From NCBI GenBank assembly GCA_009823505.1, contig VZQC01000327.1, forward strand, positions 292,080-356,079: DNA of 64,000 nucleotides, written 5' to 3'. This DNA comes from Rhizomys pruinosus (Eukaryota > Chordata > Mammalia > Rodentia > Spalacidae). A model generated the notes under the pieces. It ran no database searches and was not told the DNA's origin. It saw only the letters and a program-made list of their open reading frames with translations. Of the stretch, positions 58,820-64,000 are shown piece after piece; positions within the stretch are counted from its first letter, which is position 1, and the number at the start of each line of letters is the position of its first letter. The translations under genes were made by a program, and so were the position numbers.

Positions 58820-59000
58820 GTTTCAAGACAATAAAGTACTTGCAAAGTAAGCATGAGGGACCTCAGTTCAGATCCCCAGTAACCAACTGCAAAGCAGGAT
58901 GTGTTTGTAATTCAAGTGCTGGGAAGGCAGACAGGTACCCTGGGGTTCGCTGGCCAGCCAGTTTTGCTATCTTGGTCTCAAAAAATAAGGTGGATTATAG
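58820..59000 (+). repeat. Second RSINE1-like or B3-like element
   Basis: Diverged and shorter; ends AAAAAATAAGGTGGATTATAG. Confidence 0.55.
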
Positions 59001-59206
59001 TCAACCCAACATCATTCCATAGATTGACTTGGAACTTCTCAGCTTCAACAAGGTCTAACCTGAGTGCTGACCAAGAGTGGTTGCTACTTCTAATAACATG
59101 ATGATGAAGGAACAGTTGAGTCTTCACTGTCCTAAGCCCGGGGCTTGGTGCAGGGTTACATCCTGTGAAGGATTAACATGTATAGAGTTAGAAGACTGTG
59201 GGAAAA

Positions 59207-59239
<33 letters not shown>

Positions 59240-59242
59240 TGA
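59207..59242. repeat. (TG)n microsatellite
   Basis: About eighteen TG units with one A. Confidence 0.95.
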
Positions 59243-59483
59243 TATTTTCCCAGAATTAAAGCTAGGATTGTAAGTATTGCAATTGAGAAATGAAGGGTTT
59301 CTAGGACTCAGCACACAAAGAAGTCCTTACATCTGATCCAACCTGATAATGACAATGCCAATGTCAAGAGATAATTTTTTTCTCCTTGACAATAAATTCA
59401 GGTAATGTGACACAACATTATAAATAACATATATAGCACATTAATTAACAATAAGCAGGTGTTTTATTGATGGTGACGGGGGT

Positions 59484-59638
59484 GGGGTTTTTTGGTCTTT
59501 TCGAGACGGGGTCTTCCTATAGCCTGAGCTAGCCTGGAACTTGCTTTGTAGGACCAGGCTGACCTGGATCTCACAGAGATCCACCTGCCTCTCTGCCTCT
59601 CCAGTGCTGGGATTAAAGGTGTGTGCCACCTAGCTTAT
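59484..59638 (-). repeat. B1 SINE
   Basis: Short flanking duplication AATAAGCAG (59450-59458, 59639-59647). Confidence 0.9.
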
Positions 59639-59647
59639 AATAAGCAG

Positions 59648-60318
59648 TTCTGTAGAGGATGATTTAATGTGGTCTCTCAGTACATGCTGACACCATCACT
59701 TTGACTAATGAACGATTAAGGTGTTTCTGTGAGGAGATAAGCTAATTGAAGGGTTTATATTTCTTGTTATATAACTTGAAACAAAAGTAGACATTAGGGG
59801 TGATGCCTCGTGCCCAGCTGTGCTTTGGTGAGATTCATATCCTCAGGTACACCAGACTGCCTCGTGTAGAAACTGAGCTGCGTGTGTGAGAGACCAGGTC
59901 AGCTTCCCCAATTGGAGACTACAAGAAGGCCTCTGGGAAGAATACTTCCAGAGCCATAGAAAAGTATCAAAGATCTCAAGATGACAGCTCTTGTCAAGGA
60001 AGTAGATAAGGCCTCAGAATAGAAAGCAAAAATAACTTGGTTATAGCTCCCAGAAGTTAGAATTTATAAGAAATATATACAATAAATAATTTAATGTGCA
60101 GTTACAGAAACTCAGTAGTTTTTTTATTATTTATATGGTGTTTTCATTACACACTGACTTTTTGAATAAACCACGTATTCATTCCCATTTTGTAAATAGA
60201 ATTTCTGGGTGAATGAATGAGGTCCTGGTCTTGGGAGGCTTCCACAGTATGGAAGGATATACAGCTAGACATGAATGAGAATATCTGGATTTGAATCTGA
60301 TCGTAAGATGAAAAAATA
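59648..60318. other. No feature recognised
   Basis: AT-rich, no coding or repeat evidence. Confidence 0.4.
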
Positions 60319-60798
60319 GGGGCTGCAAAGATAGTTCAGTGGTTAAGGACACTGGCTACTCATCCAGAGGACCCAGGCTTGCTTACCAGCACCCAAGAGA
60401 TGGCCAACCACCATCTATCTCTCTAGTTCCAGTGGATCCAATGCCCTCTTCTGGCCTCTATGAGTTTGCACACACATGATACACTTACAAACATGCAGGC
60501 AAAACATTCCTACACATACAATAAAAATAAATAGAAATAGTTTTTTAAGAAAGACTAAAAGTGGGGCTGGAGAGATAGCCTAGCGGTTAAGAGCACCGAC
60601 GCTCTTGCAGAGGACCCGGGTTCGATCCCCAGCACCCACATGGCGGCTGAGAACCGTCTGTAACTCCAATTCCAGGAGAACTCCAGTTCCAGGGGAATCT
60701 GAGACCCTCTTCTGACCTCCGCGGCATTGCACGACACGGGTGCACAGACCTGCATGCAAACAATACATTCATACCACACACAAAATTAATTAATTAAA
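60319..60798 (+). repeat. Old B2 and duplicated-subtype B2
   Basis: Old B2 60319-60540; younger B2 60562-60798 with the 17-bp duplication. Confidence 0.92.
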
Positions 60799-61017
60799 AA
60801 AAAAACAAACAAAGAAGATAACAATTGACATCATGCTTCTGTTAACCCTTTTAGCTTGTCATTTAACTTCCAAGGACCTCGAGTTCCTAATTTACAAAAT
60901 GGGAATGAAAACATGGTTTACTCAAAAAGTCAGTATGTGATGAGACCACCATATAAATAATAAGAAAAACTACTGAGTTTCTGTAACTGCACATTAAATT
61001 GGTTAGAATAATTTTTT

Positions 61018-61169
61018 TGATTTTTTTTTTTTTTTTGAGACAGGGTCTCCCTGTCGCCCTAGCTGGCCTGGAACTCACTATGTAGACCAGGATGCCCTCA
61101 AACTCACAGAGATCCACCTGCCTCTGCCTCCCAAGTGCTGGGATTAAAGGCGTGTGCCACCACACCTGG
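61018..61169 (-). repeat. B1 SINE
   Basis: Antisense; TTAGAATAA flanks it. Confidence 0.93.
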
Positions 61170-61700
61170 AAATTTAGAATAACTTTTAAATTTCTAGTTA
61201 ATGTCTCATTATTTGAAGGCTTATTCAAGTTATAAACCAAAGGAACAACTTTGATAATAACAAAAGATTATAGGTGCTTAGGGTCTGTAACACTCTCCAT
61301 AGAATTTATATATAATCATTTCTTTTAAATTCTAACTTCTGAGGTCTATGACCAAGTTATTTATTCAGTTCCTGTGCCAGATGCCAGCACCTGCTCTGGA
61401 ATATATACGTGATAACAGAAAAAGCACCTGTCTGGATATTTTTACTCTACTCTGTTTAGAGTTTAACATACCTATATTTTTTGTGGCTTTCATTTGCTCA
61501 GATAAACAATGGGCAGGAGGAGCAAAGGTGGAAGACAACACTATTCCTATAAACCCTATAAACACTACCTTTAATATGTGTCTCTTGGGGGCTTGTTAAT
61601 ATGAGCTATTAAAATAGAATGGTTGGCTGAGGCAGGAGGATCACCAGTTAGAGGCCACCCTTGGCTATCCAGAGAGACAGTATTTCAAACAAAAAGAGAC
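61170..61700. other. No gene; old B1-like fragment near the end
   Basis: Unassigned apart from a degenerate B1-like piece at 61622-61690. The 83-codon plus frame at 61348-61599 shows no family features. Confidence 0.4.
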
Positions 61701-61846
61701 AGGCCGGGCGTGGTGGTGCACATCTTTAATCCTAGCACAGAGGCAGGTGGATCTTTGTGAGTTCAAGGCCAGCCTGGTCTACAGAGTGAGTTCCAGGACA
61801 ACTGGGGCTACAGGGAGATCCTGTCTCAAAAAGACAAAAAAGAAAC
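61701..61846 (+). repeat. B1 SINE
   Basis: Perfect 14-bp AAACAAAAAGAGAC on both sides (61687-61700, 61847-61860). An older B1-like piece follows at 61925-62020. Confidence 0.95.
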
Positions 61847-62237
61847 AAACAAAAAGAGACTTAGACTGAGATGGCCTTGACTTATTCCTCCCTAAAGAAG
61901 GGAATGATGGGTAGAGCATAGCAGCCACACCATTGACATTACTTGGGAGGCTGAGGCAAAAGGGTGGCCACAGGTTTGAGCCAGCCTGTGCTACATAGCT
62001 AGACCCTGTCCTTTAATTAAGAGGAGGGAAAAAAGTCTTCAAAATGACAAAAGAAGGCAGATATTCTTTCTTTTCTCTTATTGAAAATCTTTTTTTAGCA
62101 AGGTTGCAGTGATCTCAGGTTCAAGAACAAACCCTTACACAGTTCTGCTTTCAGAGTCATCACAGTTTAATTATGAGCTTCTGATAACTATATTTGGAAG
62201 GGAGAATTTTTCGTTAATCAGTAACAAACTTTTCAGA

Positions 62238-62396
62238 TTTTTTTTTTTTTTTTTGTCTTTTTGAGACAGGGTTTCCCTGTAGCCCCAGCTATCCTGGAGT
62301 GTACTGTGCAGAACAAGCTGGCCTTGAACTCAGAGACCTGCCTGCCTCTGCCCACCAAGTGCTATAATTAAAGGCGTGAGACACCACATCAGACTA
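62238..62396 (-). repeat. B1 SINE
   Basis: Antisense with a few small gaps. Confidence 0.9.
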
Positions 62397-62613
62397 GTTT
62401 CCAGATTTTTAAACTTTGGCCTATTTTAGGAATGACTTATAAGAGTACATATCTGATATATCGCAGTATAAATTTAGACTTAGTAGGGGTTTTCTCCACC
62501 ATTTTCTCTTATTTTACAGAAAATCTTAAGTTTATGTAGTCAGACCAGTTAGTCATATTTCTTATTGCTGGCTTGATAACTTTCTAATCCTTCTTTCAGG
62601 AAAAAAAAAATCA

Positions 62614-62862
62614 TGGGGCTGGAGAGATGGTTCAGTGGTTAAGAGCACTGACTGCTCTTGTAGAGGACCCGGGTTCAATTCCCAAAACCTACATGGTGGC
62701 TATGAACCGTCTTTCAGCCAGGAGTGGTGTTGTACACCTTTAATTCCAGCACTCAGGAGGCAGAGGCAGAGGCAGGCGGATCTCTGTGAGCTCCAGGCCA
62801 GCTGGGACTTAAAGGGAGACCCTGTCTCAAAAAGACCAAAAAAAAAAAAAAAAAAAAAGAAA
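62614..62862 (+). repeat. Composite SINE: B2 head fused to B1 (copy 3)
   Basis: B2 5' ~100 bp ends GAACCGTCTTTC and joins AGCCAGGAGTGG. The B1 part has a GCAGAG duplication and a deletion. No clear target duplication seen. Confidence 0.82.
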
Positions 62863-62899
62863 GAATTGATGAGTAAATTGAAAGAGCTAAGTATATCTT

Positions 62900-63895
62900 T
62901 TTTTTTTTTTTCTTTTATTTAACTGAGAAAATATTTTAAAATTCTGTGAGTTGTGCAGGTACGATGCTTGGGATGGAGGTGAGACTGAATGCATGCGGGG
63001 GTCTGTGTGTGACTTTGTACTTGTCGGCACAGTAATTACACACCCTTGAGTGCTTCAGAGTAGAGAATTCATGTAAGTACACATCTGTTTGAATCTCCAA
63101 ACAATGCTGCAATATACACTTAAATTATTTTGAGGCTTACTTTATGTGCTTGAGGAGAAGACAATAGAAAAGCTAACAGATGGCCAACAAAGATATTGAG
63201 TTGACAAGGGAAAAACTTAATTTAGTAACTCTAGTTCCTGACAAAAAACCTTCAAGACAATATAAGCCCATTGTAAGAAAATCTTGGAACTATTTTTCCA
63301 TCTTGGTGTTTTATTTCTACTTTTTTTTAGAGGGGTAGGAGATTACTAGATAGAAGAGGGAAAGAGAGAGCACGAGAGAGACATCAAGTAGAAAACCTGA
63401 GATTTGAACCTCTGTCTACAGTTTTAAAATCTATGCTCTTTGTACCTCTCCAAGTTTGTTTCTTGTTTTATCATTGGAAGAATTTTCTTAATGCTCAAAG
63501 CAGTTTTTCCTAATAATCTTAGATCTAAAATACTACTGACTTTATTATACATGTTTGAACATGTAAAAATATTTTCTTGTGAAATTAAGTTTAATCCACT
63601 TACTGCTCCTTGCTGTGTAGGAAGAGCTTTGAAGCAAGGGTCAGAAATCAGATGACACAAATGCTTCCTAATTAGAGAAATCTTTATTCAGTACTAGCCA
63701 GAAATAAATTAGTGGGTCTGTTAATCAACTATGCTTATTTCTAAGAATTAAATATCTGAACATTTTGGGTAAAAAGACATTATCCATTTCAAAAATAGCT
63801 AGACTTTTTCCAGAGTCTCATTAGGCAGAATTACAAAAAAGAAAATAATAAAAGCAAACATTTAAAATATCTTACAATAACATGAAGTAATGTGG
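62900..63895. other. No feature recognised
   Basis: AT-rich non-repeat sequence; small frames on both strands only. Confidence 0.4.
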
Positions 63896-63899
63896 CAAT

Positions 63900-64000
63900 T
63901 TTATTTAAAATGTTTATTTTTATTTTATGTAAATGAGTGTTTTACCTGCATGTATGTAAATGCACTCATGTGTGCAATTTCCTTGGAGACCAGAAGAGGT
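63900..64000 (-). repeat. B2 SINE, cut by window edge
   Basis: Antisense B2 3' half (TTTTACCTGCATGTATGTAA ... GACCAGAAGAGG). Confidence 0.85.

Overview
The window is nuclear DNA from a muroid rodent. It is packed with B1, B2, B3, ID and RSINE1-like SINEs, ORR1-type MaLR LTRs, L1 fragments and long CA, TTTA and GGAA microsatellites, and it has one retained mammalian L2. The B2 copies do not look like mouse B2: they carry lineage-specific features, including a 17-bp internal duplication. I therefore favour a non-Mus muroid such as a cricetid, gerbil or spalacid, but cannot name the species. No prokaryotic features are present.

Two host loci can be supported. (1) A CpG island at about 2.2-3.1 kb holds a plus-strand first coding exon (ATG 2569, splice donor 2681). 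By synteny with Prss48 this is most likely the promoter and exon 1 of Sh3d19, and the rest of the window would be its large first intron. (2) On the minus strand, at about 37.0-48.6 kb, lies a five-exon trypsin-like serine protease gene that I identify as Prss48. Its exons are signal peptide 48540-48582, IVGG/His exon 45923-46085, Asp exon 43578-43837, fourth exon about 42641-42803, and a decayed last exon about 36990-37565. The gene is broken. There is a stop just after the catalytic-His motif, a mutated exon-2 donor beside a B2 SINE whose target-site duplication copied that donor, a frameshift and doubtful donor in exon 4, and loss of the GDSGG serine motif in exon 5. It reads as a unitary pseudogene nested antisense in the presumed Sh3d19 intron.

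Layout: 0-2 kb SINEs and non-repeat DNA; 2-3.3 kb CpG island; 3.3-11.5 kb intronic DNA with SINEs; 11574-16303 a defective class II (betaretrovirus-like) provirus in minus orientation, with both LTRs, Lys-type primer site, polypurine tract and a 6-bp target duplication; 16.3-35 kb SINE-rich DNA with L1, L2 and MaLR pieces and a 43-bp minisatellite; 35.5-35.95 kb an Rpl35a processed pseudogene; 37-48.6 kb the Prss48 pseudogene; 48.6-64 kb SINE-rich DNA with no recognisable exon.

The least expected repeat observation is a composite SINE, with the first ~100 bp of B2 fused to a whole B1. It occurs three times with the same junction, and two copies are bracketed by target-site duplications, so they inserted as single units. 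Boundaries of repeats are approximate to a few bases because no alignment program was available.
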